DNA of 64,000 nt, taken from contig NZ_CP108081.1 of assembly GCF_036182465.1 (NCBI RefSeq), forward strand, positions 4,712,001 through 4,776,000, read 5' to 3'. The notes beneath the pieces were generated by a model. It worked only from the letters and a program-made list of their open reading frames with translations. It had not been told where the DNA came from and searched no databases. Shown piece by piece: positions 28,442-37,920 of this stretch. The position numbers and the translations under genes are program-made. The first letter of the stretch is position 1. The number at the start of each line of letters is the position of its first letter. This DNA comes from Streptomyces sp. NBC_00258 (GTDB taxonomy: Bacteria; Actinomycetota; Actinomycetes; Streptomycetales; Streptomycetaceae).

Positions 28442-31007
28442 TGGTCTGCGGTTTTGTGCCCTTCTTCAGGAAGCCCATGTCCTCGTAGACAGGAGTTTGG
28501 AAGCCGAAGGCGCCCGCGTTGGCGAGGTTGGTCCGGGCCGCTGTGAGCTGGGGGCGCTGGTAGAGGGGGATCGAACCGGCGGCGGCCCAGATGCGGGCGT
28601 CCGCCTTGCGGACCAGGGAGCGGGACTCGCCCGGGTCGAGTTCGGCGATGGCCTGGTCGAAGAGCTGGTCGACCTGGTCGGTGCCGACCCGGGTGTAGTT
28701 CTGCTCGACGTTCAGGGAGCCGTCGGCGGCCGGGACCGGCTTGGAGTAGATCGGGCGGGCGTCGGTCGCGGGGAACGCGGACGCGGGCCAGGAGTACAGC
28801 GCCAGGTCGTACTGCCCCGAGGCGATGTGGTCCTTGAAGTAGCTCTCGTCGGCGACCTTGGAGATCTCCGTACGGATGCCGATACGTTCCAGCATCCGCG
28901 AGATCCGTTCGCCGACCGCCCGCAGCGACTGGGAGCCGGGGCCGGACGGGAGCACGAAGCGCAGCGACAGCGGTTTGCCGTTCTTGGCCAGCGGTCCGGC
29001 CGCGGCACCTCCCGGGGCGGCCGTGCCCTTGGGCGCGTACGCCCCGGGGGCACCGCCGTGCTGGAACTGCGACTTGCCTTCGCGGGCGAGATTCTTCTCC
29101 ACCTTGCCGGACGTGCCCGGCCCGTCCTTCTTCTGCTTCTTCTCCGTCTCGGCCTGCTGCTTCTTGCCGATCCGCTGCTTCTTCCCCGCCTTCTGCTTCT
29201 GCTCCTTCTTCGCCTTCTCGTCCTGGCCGCGTACGCCCAGGACGTAGGCCTGGTCGAGGAGCGCGACCCGCTGCAGTTCGGCCAGGGGCGCGGGCACGAG
29301 CAGGGCCGGGGCGCGGTTCTCGCCGGGCTTGTCGTCGCCCGGCTTCCCGTCCTCACCGACGATGTACGTACCGTCGTCCCCGGAGCTGTCGGAACTCTCC
29401 GAGCTGCCGGAACCGTCGGAGCTGCCGGAACTCGTGGAGCTGCCGGAGCTGCCAGAGCTTTCGGAGCTGTCAGAAGTACTGGAGCTGCCCGAGCTGCCCG
29501 CATCCTCGGAGCTGCCCGAGCCTTCGTCAGTGTCCGGGCCTTCGGCGGCATCCGAGTCCGTGGGGGTTCCCGACGCCTCGGAGTCGGCCGACTCCTTCGA
29601 GGCCCCGGCGCCGGCCGCCTTCTTCTCCTTCTGCTCCTCCTTGACGGGACCGCCGGACACCCATCCGGCGTCGGCCAGCAGGGCCTGCGCCTCCTTGGTG
29701 TCCTGGCCGCCGAGCGCTCCGCTGTTGTCGGCGTACGCGTGCTGTCCGGAGAGCGCGAGATGGCTGCCGACCGGTTCGGCGGGCAGGCCGAGCGGCCGCA
29801 GGACGACCCGGGCGAGCTCGTCCCGGTCCAGGGCGCGGGCCACGGCCCGGCGGACCCGCTCGTCGGCGAGCGGCCCCTCCTCGCCGTTCAACGCGAGCTG
29901 GGTGAAGGCGGGTTCGAGGGACTTGCGGACCTCGAAGCCGCGCAGGGACGACTGCTCGTCCGCGTACTTCGCGACGGCCTTGCCCCGCTTCTTGCGGGCC
30001 AGGATCTCCTCGTCGGCCGCCTCCTCGTCGGAGCCGTGTGCGATCGCCCAGGAGCGCAGCGACTTGCCGGGGGTGAGGGCGGCGCCGGGGCCGTGGGCGA
30101 GCGGTGCCCCGTTGCCCTTGCCCTTGTCGCGGGCGGCGAGCGTGATGCGGTGGGCCTCGGAGGAGTCGATCTCGGCCCGGTCGACCTTGCCTTCGGCGAG
30201 CGCGGCGGTGCGCTTGTCCCGCGGTACGGCTCGCAGGACCAGCTCGGAGAGCTTGGCCGGGCGTCCCCACCAGCGCTGATTGCGCTTCAGCCTGACCTCG
30301 CCGGCGTCCTTGTCGACGGCGTCGAGGGCGAAGGGCCCGGCGGTGACCTTCAGCTTGCGGCGGGCACCGTCGTTGAAGGCGTCCGGGGTGCCCGTGACGT
30401 CCTTCGGGTACAGCGGCGAGAAGAGCGACTGCCAGTCGGCGTACGGCTTGCTGAAGGTGACCCGCACCTCCAGGTCGTCGGCGCCGCGTTCGATCTTCTC
30501 GATGCGGTCGTAGCCGGCGTTGCGTGCGGTCCAGTACGCGGTGTCCTTGCCGGACAGGGCGCGCCACTGGGCGGCGAAGTCGGCGGCGCCGATCTCCCGG
30601 CCGTCGCTCCAGACGGCCTGCTGGTTGAGCTTGTAGAGCACGACCTGTCTGGGCTCGCGGTCGACGACCTTCGCGGACTCCAGGTAGTCGGGGTTGCGCT
30701 GCGGCCGGCCGTTCGCGTCGAGCCGGTACATGGAGGGCAGCACGGCGCCCGCGACCTTGGAGGTGGCGGCGTCCGCGTCGGCCTGGAAGGCGTTGAGGGT
30801 CTCCGGGAGGGCGTCCACGGCCCAGCGCAGGGTGCCGCCGTCCGCGATCAGACCGCGCTCCGCGGGGGCGATCTCCTGACCCGCGGTGGGCTTGCCCGCC
30901 GGGTCGTTCTCGCTGCATCCGGCCAGGGCGGGCACCGCGAGCACGCCCGCCGTGAGGAACGCGACCGAGCGCATCACCGCGCGGGGTCCGACGCCGTCGT
31001 GGGACAT
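28428..31007 (-). CDS. Orphan family-5 substrate-binding lipoprotein with long disordered inserts
   Basis: This 859-residue protein has lipobox LAGC (Cys31) and an SBP_bac_5 domain (ETLNAFQADADAATSKVAG; VWSDGREIGAADFAAQWRAL) split by two low-complexity blocks. Residues ~456-552 are Ser/Asp/Glu-rich (repeated GSS, SSGSS, SDSSE) and ~592-639 are Lys/Gln-rich (KKEQKQKAGKKQ). The C-terminal half of the fold resumes afterwards (LRFVLPSGPGSQSLRAVGERI; DLALYSWPASAFPATD). Typical family members are 500-600 residues. The ATG at 31007 has GGAGGTACCAGTC upstream. No permease or ATPase is adjacent, so it may serve another transporter or act as a sensor. Confidence 0.85.
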   Translation of the reverse strand: MSHDGVGPRAVMRSVAFLTAGVLAVPALAGCSENDPAGKPTAGQEIAPAERGLIADGGTLRWAVDALPETLNAFQADADAATSKVAGAVLPSMYRLDANGRPQRNPDYLESAKVVDREPRQVVLYKLNQQAVWSDGREIGAADFAAQWRALSGKDTAYWTARNAGYDRIEKIERGADDLEVRVTFSKPYADWQSLFSPLYPKDVTGTPDAFNDGARRKLKVTAGPFALDAVDKDAGEVRLKRNQRWWGRPAKLSELVLRAVPRDKRTAALAEGKVDRAEIDSSEAHRITLAARDKGKGNGAPLAHGPGAALTPGKSLRSWAIAHGSDEEAADEEILARKKRGKAVAKYADEQSSLRGFEVRKSLEPAFTQLALNGEEGPLADERVRRAVARALDRDELARVVLRPLGLPAEPVGSHLALSGQHAYADNSGALGGQDTKEAQALLADAGWVSGGPVKEEQKEKKAAGAGASKESADSEASGTPTDSDAAEGPDTDEGSGSSEDAGSSGSSSTSDSSESSGSSGSSTSSGSSDGSGSSESSDSSGDDGTYIVGEDGKPGDDKPGENRAPALLVPAPLAELQRVALLDQAYVLGVRGQDEKAKKEQKQKAGKKQRIGKKQQAETEKKQKKDGPGTSGKVEKNLAREGKSQFQHGGAPGAYAPKGTAAPGGAAAGPLAKNGKPLSLRFVLPSGPGSQSLRAVGERISRMLERIGIRTEISKVADESYFKDHIASGQYDLALYSWPASAFPATDARPIYSKPVPAADGSLNVEQNYTRVGTDQVDQLFDQAIAELDPGESRSLVRKADARIWAAAGSIPLYQRPQLTAARTNLANAGAFGFQTPVYEDMGFLKKGTKPQTSSAP

Positions 31008-31382
31008 GACTGGTACCTCCGGGGCGGTGCTGATCACGATGAGCAGTACGGACAGGACGGGGCAGGTCAGACACTGTGATGTAGATCACTTTTGGCGGTA
31101 TAATGGAGTTGATCTGATCTATCGCCCCACTGAAGGGGAGAGTCGCCGCCTCCGGGCGGCGACACGGCGACCGGCCCACGGAAGCCCACCCGTGCGGCCC
31201 AACGGCTCCGCGCCACCGGGCGCGCCCCCTCCCGGCCGGGGGCGTGCGCAGGGCGCGCGGGGAGCGACACGATCCGGTAATCCATGCAGATCCCTTCACA
31301 GGGGCCGATGTGACGCGCGACACTCGCAGGCGCATGAACGTTGCCGCCTTGGGCCGGAGGTCCGCGGAAGTGAGGGCACGCC
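31008..31382. promoter_or_regulatory. Divergent region with Crp-like palindrome and a strong hairpin
   Basis: Between the orphan lipoprotein gene (minus) and the 96-aa gene (plus). It contains TGTGA-TGTAGA-TCACT (31075-31090), close to the Crp/FNR-type consensus TGTGA-N6-TCACA; TATAAT (31098-31103) on the plus strand; and a GC-rich hairpin GTCGCCGCC-TCC-GGGCGGCGAC (~31142-31163). No gene is supported here. Confidence 0.5.
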
Positions 31383-31673
31383 ATGTCCGTGCACGATGAC
31401 CTGACGTCAGTCCAGCGCTGTCTCGACGACCTGGTGAGGTCCGTGAAGCGTCTGGAACAGCAGATGGGTGGCGGCGGCCTGGAGATGCGCAGGGTGCGCA
31501 CCGACGCCGACCACCTCCGCGAGAGCGTTGCGCTGCTCCGCGAGGCCGCACCCGGCCTCGGCAAACCGCGGCGCCCCGACCTCGTGTCCATCCCCGACAC
31601 CCCGTACGACAACACCCTGTGGACGGACTCCGACGACGAGGGTCTCGGCGCCCGCGACCGCCACGCACCCTGA
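31383..31673 (+). CDS. Conserved 96-aa protein upstream of sdhC
   Basis: A small acidic, largely helical protein. Residues 8-30 (TSVQRCLDDLVRSVKRLEQQ) look coiled-coil, followed by a second amphipathic stretch (DADHLRESVALLREAA) and an acidic tail. The ATG at 31383 lies 8 bases after GAGGGCAC. It ends 18 bp before sdhC and is probably co-transcribed with the sdh genes. I recall similar short proteins in this position in streptomycetes, without known function. Confidence 0.7.
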   Translation: MSVHDDLTSVQRCLDDLVRSVKRLEQQMGGGGLEMRRVRTDADHLRESVALLREAAPGLGKPRRPDLVSIPDTPYDNTLWTDSDDEGLGARDRHAP

Positions 31674-31691
31674 ACCCGACCGGAGCTTTCC

Positions 31692-32513
31692 TTGGCCACT
31701 GGTACGGAACCCCAAATGAACAGCGGCGGCGTACGGACCCGTACGCGCGCCGCGATCGCCGCCCCGCATCTGCGGACCGACCGCTGGTGGCTGGCGCCCG
31801 CCGCCACCGCGGCCGGGCTGCTGGCCTTCGTCGTCTACTCGACCTGGCGGGCGTTCGCGAACAGCGACTACTACGCGGCCCCGTACGTCTCGCCGTTCTA
31901 CTCGCCCTGTCTGGCGGAGAACTGCGAGCCGATGCGCGGCGGCCCGAACTGGGAGATCTTCGGCAGCTGGTGGGGGCTGTCCCCCGCCCTGCTCATCCTG
32001 ATCTTCCCGCTCGGCTTCCGGCTGACCTGCTACTACTACCGGAAGGCCTACTACCGCGGCTTCTGGGCCTCGCCGCCGGCCTGCGCGGTCGCCGAGCCGC
32101 ACAAGAAGTACACCGGCGAGACCCGCTTCCCGCTGGTCTTCCAGAACATCCACCGCTACTTCTTCTACGCGGCGGTTCCGGTGGCCGGGATCCTCACGTA
32201 CGACACCGTGCTCGCCTTCCGTGACGAGCACTACGAGTGGGGCCACATGGGGCTCGGCACGCTCGTGTTCCTGGTCAACATCGCGCTGATCTGGGCGTAC
32301 ACGCTGTCCTGCCACTCCTGCCGGCACATCGTCGGCGGCAAGCTCAAGCACTTCTCCAAGCACCCAGTGCGCTACAGGACCTGGCAGCTGGTCGGGAAGC
32401 TGAACGCCCGTCACATGCAGCTGGCCTGGGCGTCGTTGGTGAGCGTGGCACTCGCCGACTTCTACGTGTACCTGGTCGCCTCCGGCGCTTTCGACGATCC
32501 GAGGTTCTTCTGA
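31692..32513 (+). CDS. sdhC: Succinate dehydrogenase cytochrome b/membrane-anchor subunit (Sdh1-type)
   Basis: This 273-residue membrane subunit has about five helices (WLAPAATAAGLLAFVVYSTW; LLILIFPLGFRLTCYYY; YFFYAAVPVAGILTYDTVL; LGTLVFLVNIALIWAYTL; AWASLVSVALADFYVYLV). Histidines suited to heme or quinone sites include His153 (NIHRYFF) and the SCHSCRHI segment. Its length equals that of mycobacterial Rv0249c, the anchor of Sdh1. The start is TTG at 31692 with CGGAGC upstream; an internal ATG at 31716 is the alternative. Its TGA overlaps the sdhA ATG by one base. Confidence 0.88.
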   Translation: MATGTEPQMNSGGVRTRTRAAIAAPHLRTDRWWLAPAATAAGLLAFVVYSTWRAFANSDYYAAPYVSPFYSPCLAENCEPMRGGPNWEIFGSWWGLSPALLILIFPLGFRLTCYYYRKAYYRGFWASPPACAVAEPHKKYTGETRFPLVFQNIHRYFFYAAVPVAGILTYDTVLAFRDEHYEWGHMGLGTLVFLVNIALIWAYTLSCHSCRHIVGGKLKHFSKHPVRYRTWQLVGKLNARHMQLAWASLVSVALADFYVYLVASGAFDDPRFF

Positions 32514-34456
32514 TGTCCGTGGTCGACCGACAGGAGTGGGACGTCGTCGTGGTCGGTGCCGGGGGCGCCGGCCTCCGTGCCGCCATCGAGGCCCGCGAGC
32601 GCGGCGCCCGTACGGCCGTGATCTGCAAGTCGCTGTTCGGCAAGGCGCACACGGTGATGGCCGAGGGCGGCATCGCGGCGGCCATGGGCAACGTGAACTC
32701 CGGCGACAACTGGCAGGTCCACTTCCGCGACACCATGCGCGGCGGCAAGTTCCTCAACCAGTGGCGGATGGCCGAACTGCACGCGCAGGAAGCCCCCGAC
32801 CGCGTATGGGAGCTGGAGACCTGGGGCGCCCTCTTCGACCGCACGAAGGACGGGCGCATCTCGCAGCGCAACTTCGGCGGGCACGAGTACCCACGGCTCG
32901 CGCACGTCGGCGACCGTACGGGCCTCGAGCTGATCCGCACGCTCCAGCAGAAGATCGTGTCGCTGCAGCAGGAGGACTTCAAGGAGACCGGGGACTACGA
33001 GTCCCGTCTGAAGGTCTATCAGGAGTGCACGGTCACCCGGATCCTCAAGGACGGCAGCCGGGTTTCCGGGGCCTTCTGCTACGAGCGCGAGTCCGGCCGT
33101 TTCTTCGTCCTCGAGGCCCCTTCGGTGGTCGTCTCCACCGGTGGCATCGGCAAGTCCTTCAAGGTGACGTCGAACTCGTGGGAGTACACGGGCGACGGGC
33201 ACGCGCTGGCGCTGCTCGCGGGTGCGCCGCTGCTGAACATGGAGTTCGTGCAGTTCCACCCGACGGGCATGGTCTGGCCTCCGTCCGTGAAGGGCATCCT
33301 CGTCACGGAGTCCGTGCGCGGGGACGGCGGGGTCCTCAGGAACTCCGAGGGCAAGCGGTTCATGTTCGACTACATCCCCGACGTCTTCAAGGAGAAGTAC
33401 GCGCAGTCGGAGGAGGAGGGCGACCGGTGGTACGAGGACCCGGACCACAACCGCCGGCCCCCTGAGCTGCTCCCCCGGGACGAGGTGGCACGGGCCATCA
33501 ACTCCGAGGTGAAGGCCGGCCGCGGCTCCCCGCACGGTGGCGTCTTCCTGGACGTGTCGACCCGTATGCCCGCCGAGGTCATCAGACGCCGACTGCCGTC
33601 CATGTACCACCAGTTCAAGGAACTCGCGGACGTCGACATCACCGCCGAGGCGATGGAGGTCGGGCCCACCTGTCACTACGTGATGGGCGGGATCGCGGTC
33701 GAGTCGGACAGCGCGTCGGCACGTGGAGTGCCCGGTCTCTTCGCGGCCGGAGAGGTCGCCGGCGGGATGCACGGCTCCAACCGGCTCGGCGGCAACTCCC
33801 TCTCCGACCTGCTGGTGTTCGGGCGGCGGGCCGGTCTGCACGCGGCTCAGTACGCCACGGGACTCACCGGGGCACGGCCCCTCGTGGACGAGGTCCAGGT
33901 GGACACGGCGGCCGCGGAGGCGCTGCGGCCCTTCTCCGCCGAGGGGCCCGAGCCCGGCGCGGAGGACGGACGGCCGCCGGAGAACCCGTACACCCTCCAC
34001 CAGGAGCTCCAGCAGACGATGAACGACCTCGTCGGCATCATCCGTCGTGAGGCGGAGATGGGGGCGGCCCTGGAGAAACTCGCCGACCTGCGCGTACGGG
34101 CCCGGCGGGCCGGGGTCGAGGGACACCGGCAGTTCAACCCCGGCTGGCACCTCGCGCTGGACCTGCGGAACATGCTGCTCGTCAGCGAGTGCGTGGCACG
34201 GGCCGCGCTGGAGCGGACGGAGTCGCGGGGCGGCCACACGCGGGAGGACCATCCGACGATGGACCGGGCATGGCGGCGCGTGAACCTGCTCTGCCAACTG
34301 GTCGACCCCACCGGCGGGTTGGCGGCGACCGACCCCGTGCGCGGCCAGATCGACCTGGTCCGCGAGACCACCGAACCCATCCGCCCCGACCTGCTCGCCC
34401 TCTTCGACAAGGAGGAGCTGGTCAAGTACCTCGCCGAAGAGGAGCTCTACGAGTGA
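32513..34456 (+). CDS. sdhA: Succinate dehydrogenase/fumarate reductase flavoprotein subunit
   Basis: This 647-residue flavoprotein oxidises succinate to fumarate in the TCA cycle and respiratory chain. It has a Rossmann GAGGAG (residues 15-20), the FAD-linking His46 in KAHTVMAEGG, the active-site region FVQFHPTGM, GDGGVLRN, CHYVMGGI and GSNRLGGNSLSD. The C-terminal helical domain follows. It is coupled to sdhC (TGATG) and to sdhB (GTGA), so the three subunits are made stoichiometrically. The length is close to mycobacterial Sdh1 flavoprotein. Confidence 0.93.
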   Translation: MSVVDRQEWDVVVVGAGGAGLRAAIEARERGARTAVICKSLFGKAHTVMAEGGIAAAMGNVNSGDNWQVHFRDTMRGGKFLNQWRMAELHAQEAPDRVWELETWGALFDRTKDGRISQRNFGGHEYPRLAHVGDRTGLELIRTLQQKIVSLQQEDFKETGDYESRLKVYQECTVTRILKDGSRVSGAFCYERESGRFFVLEAPSVVVSTGGIGKSFKVTSNSWEYTGDGHALALLAGAPLLNMEFVQFHPTGMVWPPSVKGILVTESVRGDGGVLRNSEGKRFMFDYIPDVFKEKYAQSEEEGDRWYEDPDHNRRPPELLPRDEVARAINSEVKAGRGSPHGGVFLDVSTRMPAEVIRRRLPSMYHQFKELADVDITAEAMEVGPTCHYVMGGIAVESDSASARGVPGLFAAGEVAGGMHGSNRLGGNSLSDLLVFGRRAGLHAAQYATGLTGARPLVDEVQVDTAAAEALRPFSAEGPEPGAEDGRPPENPYTLHQELQQTMNDLVGIIRREAEMGAALEKLADLRVRARRAGVEGHRQFNPGWHLALDLRNMLLVSECVARAALERTESRGGHTREDHPTMDRAWRRVNLLCQLVDPTGGLAATDPVRGQIDLVRETTEPIRPDLLALFDKEELVKYLAEEELYE

Positions 34457-35232
34457 GCAGCTATGAGGCCCGCTTCAAGGTATGGCGCGGAGATGCCGAG
34501 GGCGGCGGCCTGGAGGACTTCGGGATCGAGGTCAACGACGGCGAGGTGGTGCTCGACATCATCCACCGCATCCAGGCGACCCAGGCGCCCGATCTGGCCG
34601 TGCGCTGGAACTGCAAGGCGGGCAAGTGCGGTTCGTGTTCGGCGGAGATCAACGGACGCCCGCGGCTGTTGTGCATGACGCGGATGTCGGTGTTCACCCG
34701 CGAGGAGACGATCACCGTGACACCGCTGCGGGCGTTCCCGGTCGTACGGGACCTGGTGACGGACGTCGGCTTCAACTACATGAAGGCGCGGGAGGTGCCC
34801 GCGTTCGTGCCGCCGGAGGATCTCGGTCCCGGTGAGTACCGGATGATGCAGGAGGACGTGGACCGGTCGCAGGAGTTCCGCAAGTGCATCGAGTGCTTCC
34901 TGTGCCAGGACACCTGCCATGTGGTGCGCGACCACGAGGAGAACAAGACCGCGTTCGCCGGCCCGCGCTTCCTGATGCGGGTGGCCGAACTGGACATGCA
35001 TCCCCTGGACGCGGCGTCCGAGTCCGGCCTTGACCGCAAGCGCACCGCCCAGGACGAGCACGGCCTCGGCTACTGCAACATCACCAAGTGCTGCACGGAG
35101 GTCTGCCCGGAGGGCATCAAGATCACGGACAACGCGCTGATCCCCTTGAAGGAACGGGCGGTCGACCGCAAGTACGACCCGCTGGTGTGGCTGGGAGACA
35201 AGATCCGCAGGAGGCCGTCCGGGTCGGTGTAG
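34453..35232 (+). CDS. sdhB: Succinate dehydrogenase/fumarate reductase iron-sulfur subunit
   Basis: This 259-residue iron-sulfur protein transfers electrons from the flavoprotein to quinone. The [2Fe-2S] ligands are Cys54, Cys59, Cys62 and Cys74 (NCKAGKCGSC ... LLC). The C-terminal ferredoxin domain has CIECFLCQDTC (145-155) and YCNITKCCTEVCPEG (207-220) for the [4Fe-4S] and [3Fe-4S] centres. The start is GTG at 34453, overlapping the sdhA stop as GTGA. The gene converges with the phosphatase gene, 21 bp away. Confidence 0.93.
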   Translation: MSSYEARFKVWRGDAEGGGLEDFGIEVNDGEVVLDIIHRIQATQAPDLAVRWNCKAGKCGSCSAEINGRPRLLCMTRMSVFTREETITVTPLRAFPVVRDLVTDVGFNYMKAREVPAFVPPEDLGPGEYRMMQEDVDRSQEFRKCIECFLCQDTCHVVRDHEENKTAFAGPRFLMRVAELDMHPLDAASESGLDRKRTAQDEHGLGYCNITKCCTEVCPEGIKITDNALIPLKERAVDRKYDPLVWLGDKIRRRPSGSV

Positions 35233-35253
35233 GGCCGCGGGACCCGGCAAGCG

Positions 35254-37920
35254 TCAGAACAGGCTCAGTAGCGCCTCTGCCGGGTCCGCGAGACCCGTCC
35301 CGCCGTTGGGCAGGGGCAGTTCGAACCACACCGTCTTGCCGCGGGGTGTGCGGCGCGAGCCCCAGGCCGCGCTCAGGAGGCCGACGAGCTGGAGGCCGCG
35401 GCCGCCCTCGTCCGTGTCGCGGGCGCGGCGGCGGCGGGGCTGCACCAGGCCGGCGTCCCAGACCTCGCAGACCAGGGTGCGGTCGAGGAGGAGGCGCAGC
35501 CGGATCTCGCCCTCGCCGTAGCGCAGGGCGTTGGTGACGAGTTCGCTGACGAGGAGTTCGGCCGTGTCCACGAGGGGTTCGAGGTCCCAGCTCAGGAGCT
35601 GACCCCGGGCGTACTCCCGTGCGCGGCCCACGCTGCGCGGCTCGCGCGGCAGCGTCCAGTCGCCGACGGAATCGGCCGGCAGACCCTGTACACGTGCCAT
35701 CAGCAACGCGATGTCGTCCTCGCCGTGGTGCGTGTCGAGGGTGTTGAGGACGTGGTCGCAGACGTCCTCCAAGGGGCTGGAGGGGTCCGTGAGTGCGCCC
35801 ACGAAGGCTTGTAGTCCCTCGTCGAGGGGGTGGTCGCGGGATTCGACCAGTCCGTCCGTGTAGAGCGCCAGAAGGGCACCTTCCGGCAACTCCACCTCCA
35901 CCTCCTCGAACGGCTCTCCGCCGACGCCCAGCGGCATCCCCGGCGGTACGTCGAGCATGAGCGCGCTCTCGCCGGGCTCGACGATGACCGGCGGAAGATG
36001 GCCCGCGTTGGCGAAGGTGCAGCGGCGTGTGACGGAGTCGTAGACCGCGTACACACAGGTGGCGAGGTAGACCTCGGAGAGGTCGGCGTCCCGGGACTGG
36101 CGCGCACCGCGCGTAGACTGCTGGACCCCGCCGGGCGTTCCCAGGCCGCGGGCGATCTCGTCCAACGCGGAGAGGACCTCGGCGGGTTCGAGGTCGAGCA
36201 GCGCCAAGGTGCGTACGGCCGTGCGGAGTTCGCCCATCGCGACGGCGGCGCGCAGACCGCGGCCCATCACGTCGCCGATGACCAACGCCGTGCGGTGGCC
36301 GGGGAGTTCGATGACGTCGAACCAGTCGCCGCCGACCTCCGTGGCCGCGTTTCCGGGAAGGTAGCGGCAGGCGATGTCCAGGCCGGAGGCCTCCGGGTCG
36401 CCCGGGGGGAGCAGGGAGCGCTGCAGTATCAGCGCGCGCTCGTGCTCCCGCCGGTAGAGGCGGGCGTTGTCGATACAGACCGCGGCACGCGAGGCCAGTT
36501 CGACCGCGAGGGAGCTGTCACGTTCCCCGAACGGCTCGCTCCCCTTCGTACGCGAGAACTGGACCAGGCCCACGACCGTGTCGTGGGCGACCATCGGCAC
36601 CGCGAGCGTGGACTGGATCAGGCCGCCCTCCTCGGCGGCGACGCTCTGCGGGCGGGCGGTGCGCAGGGCGTCCGCGAAGGGCGAGTTGAAGGCGTAGTGG
36701 TGGACCGCGCCGACGTTCACGGGCTCCGGGCCGCCGATGTAGGGCGCGTCGGACACGGCGCTGGCGTAGGCGACGCGGCGCAGCTCGGCGCTGCCGTCGG
36801 CGAGGCCCGGCGGGGTCTCGTCGCCGGCCAGGAGGCCTTGGTAGAGGTCGACGGAGGCGAGGTCGCAGAAGCCCGGGACGGCCACGTCGAGGAGTTCGCG
36901 GGCCGTGGTCTCCAGGTCGAGCGAGTTGCCGATGCGCGCGCCCGCCTCGTTCAGAAGGGCGAGATTGCGCCGTGCCTGGGCTGCCTCGCGGGCGGCGGCG
37001 CGGCGCGAGGTGATGTCGGTGCCCAGCCAGGCGATGCCTATCGGACGGCCCGAACCGCTGTGCACGCGATAGAGGTTGATGGACCAGTGGCGACGCTCGC
37101 TGGAACCGGGCACGGTGCCGCTGACCAGCAGCTCGTTGACCATGTCGCCGGTCTCCAGGACACGGCGCAGAATCGCGGAGACACGCTCGGCCTCGCCCGG
37201 TGACAGATAGTCCTTGACGGTGCGTCCGCGATGGTCGTCGACGGTGCCGCCGAAGACCGAGGCGAACCGCTCGTTGGCACGGCGGATGCGCAGGTCCGGG
37301 TCGATCAGCAGGAAACCGAAAGGAGATTGGCCGAAAATGGCCTGCGACGCGGCAAGATCGGTCTCGATCCTGCGCAGAATGCGTACGTCCACGACTATGC
37401 ACACGGCGGCCCGCTCGCCCTCCTCGGTCCGCGTCGGCATGACGTAGACCTCGGCGAGTCCTTCGGCGGCCAGGCCGGTGCCTTCGGGGTCGGGCAGCCG
37501 GAAGGGGACCACACCGGTCCACTCGCGGCCGTCGAGGACTTCGGCCATCTTCCGCTGGCCCAGCTCTCGCTTGTCCTCGGCGACGAAGGCCTCGATGGGG
37601 TCCATGCCGACCGCACGCTCGGTCGAGATGCCGAAGAGCTGCTCGGCGCGCAGACTCCACTGGTCGACGAGGCCGTCGGGGCCGATGGAGAACGAGGCGA
37701 CCTTTATGTAGTCGTAGATCGATCCGGGCGGACTGCTCTGCCACACGACCTCACCGGGCACCTCGCCCGGCGCCTCGACGGGCACGCCGGATATTCCGCC
37801 GCGCCCCGCGCCCCGGGCCTCGTCCGGCACCGGCAAAGCGCCATCGCCTGTCGTCGCATCAGCCATCGCGCCGCCCGACGGGTCCTCGGACTCCGTGGCC
37901 TTCGCTGGTATCTCGCTCAC
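35254..37920 (-). CDS. PAS-PAS-GAF PP2C (SpoIIE-type) phosphatase with C-terminal anti-sigma-like ATPase domain
   Basis: This 888-residue multidomain regulator has PAS1 (~65-180), PAS2 (~190-305), GAF (~325-490) and a PPM phosphatase (~505-745). Metal-site aspartates are in GGDWFDV (Asp532), IGDVMGRG (Asp550), YTDGLVE (Asp689) and GEDDIALL (735/736). A HATPase_c domain (~755-870) has the N-box ELVTNALRYG and DEGGRGLQLV. Proteins of this type combine anti-anti-sigma phosphatase and anti-sigma kinase activities in partner switching. The start GTG at 37920 follows GGAGGGGACGG; a later ATG (37866) is possible. No anti-anti-sigma gene lies nearby. Confidence 0.87.
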   Translation of the reverse strand: MSEIPAKATESEDPSGGAMADATTGDGALPVPDEARGAGRGGISGVPVEAPGEVPGEVVWQSSPPGSIYDYIKVASFSIGPDGLVDQWSLRAEQLFGISTERAVGMDPIEAFVAEDKRELGQRKMAEVLDGREWTGVVPFRLPDPEGTGLAAEGLAEVYVMPTRTEEGERAAVCIVVDVRILRRIETDLAASQAIFGQSPFGFLLIDPDLRIRRANERFASVFGGTVDDHRGRTVKDYLSPGEAERVSAILRRVLETGDMVNELLVSGTVPGSSERRHWSINLYRVHSGSGRPIGIAWLGTDITSRRAAAREAAQARRNLALLNEAGARIGNSLDLETTARELLDVAVPGFCDLASVDLYQGLLAGDETPPGLADGSAELRRVAYASAVSDAPYIGGPEPVNVGAVHHYAFNSPFADALRTARPQSVAAEEGGLIQSTLAVPMVAHDTVVGLVQFSRTKGSEPFGERDSSLAVELASRAAVCIDNARLYRREHERALILQRSLLPPGDPEASGLDIACRYLPGNAATEVGGDWFDVIELPGHRTALVIGDVMGRGLRAAVAMGELRTAVRTLALLDLEPAEVLSALDEIARGLGTPGGVQQSTRGARQSRDADLSEVYLATCVYAVYDSVTRRCTFANAGHLPPVIVEPGESALMLDVPPGMPLGVGGEPFEEVEVELPEGALLALYTDGLVESRDHPLDEGLQAFVGALTDPSSPLEDVCDHVLNTLDTHHGEDDIALLMARVQGLPADSVGDWTLPREPRSVGRAREYARGQLLSWDLEPLVDTAELLVSELVTNALRYGEGEIRLRLLLDRTLVCEVWDAGLVQPRRRRARDTDEGGRGLQLVGLLSAAWGSRRTPRGKTVWFELPLPNGGTGLADPAEALLSLF

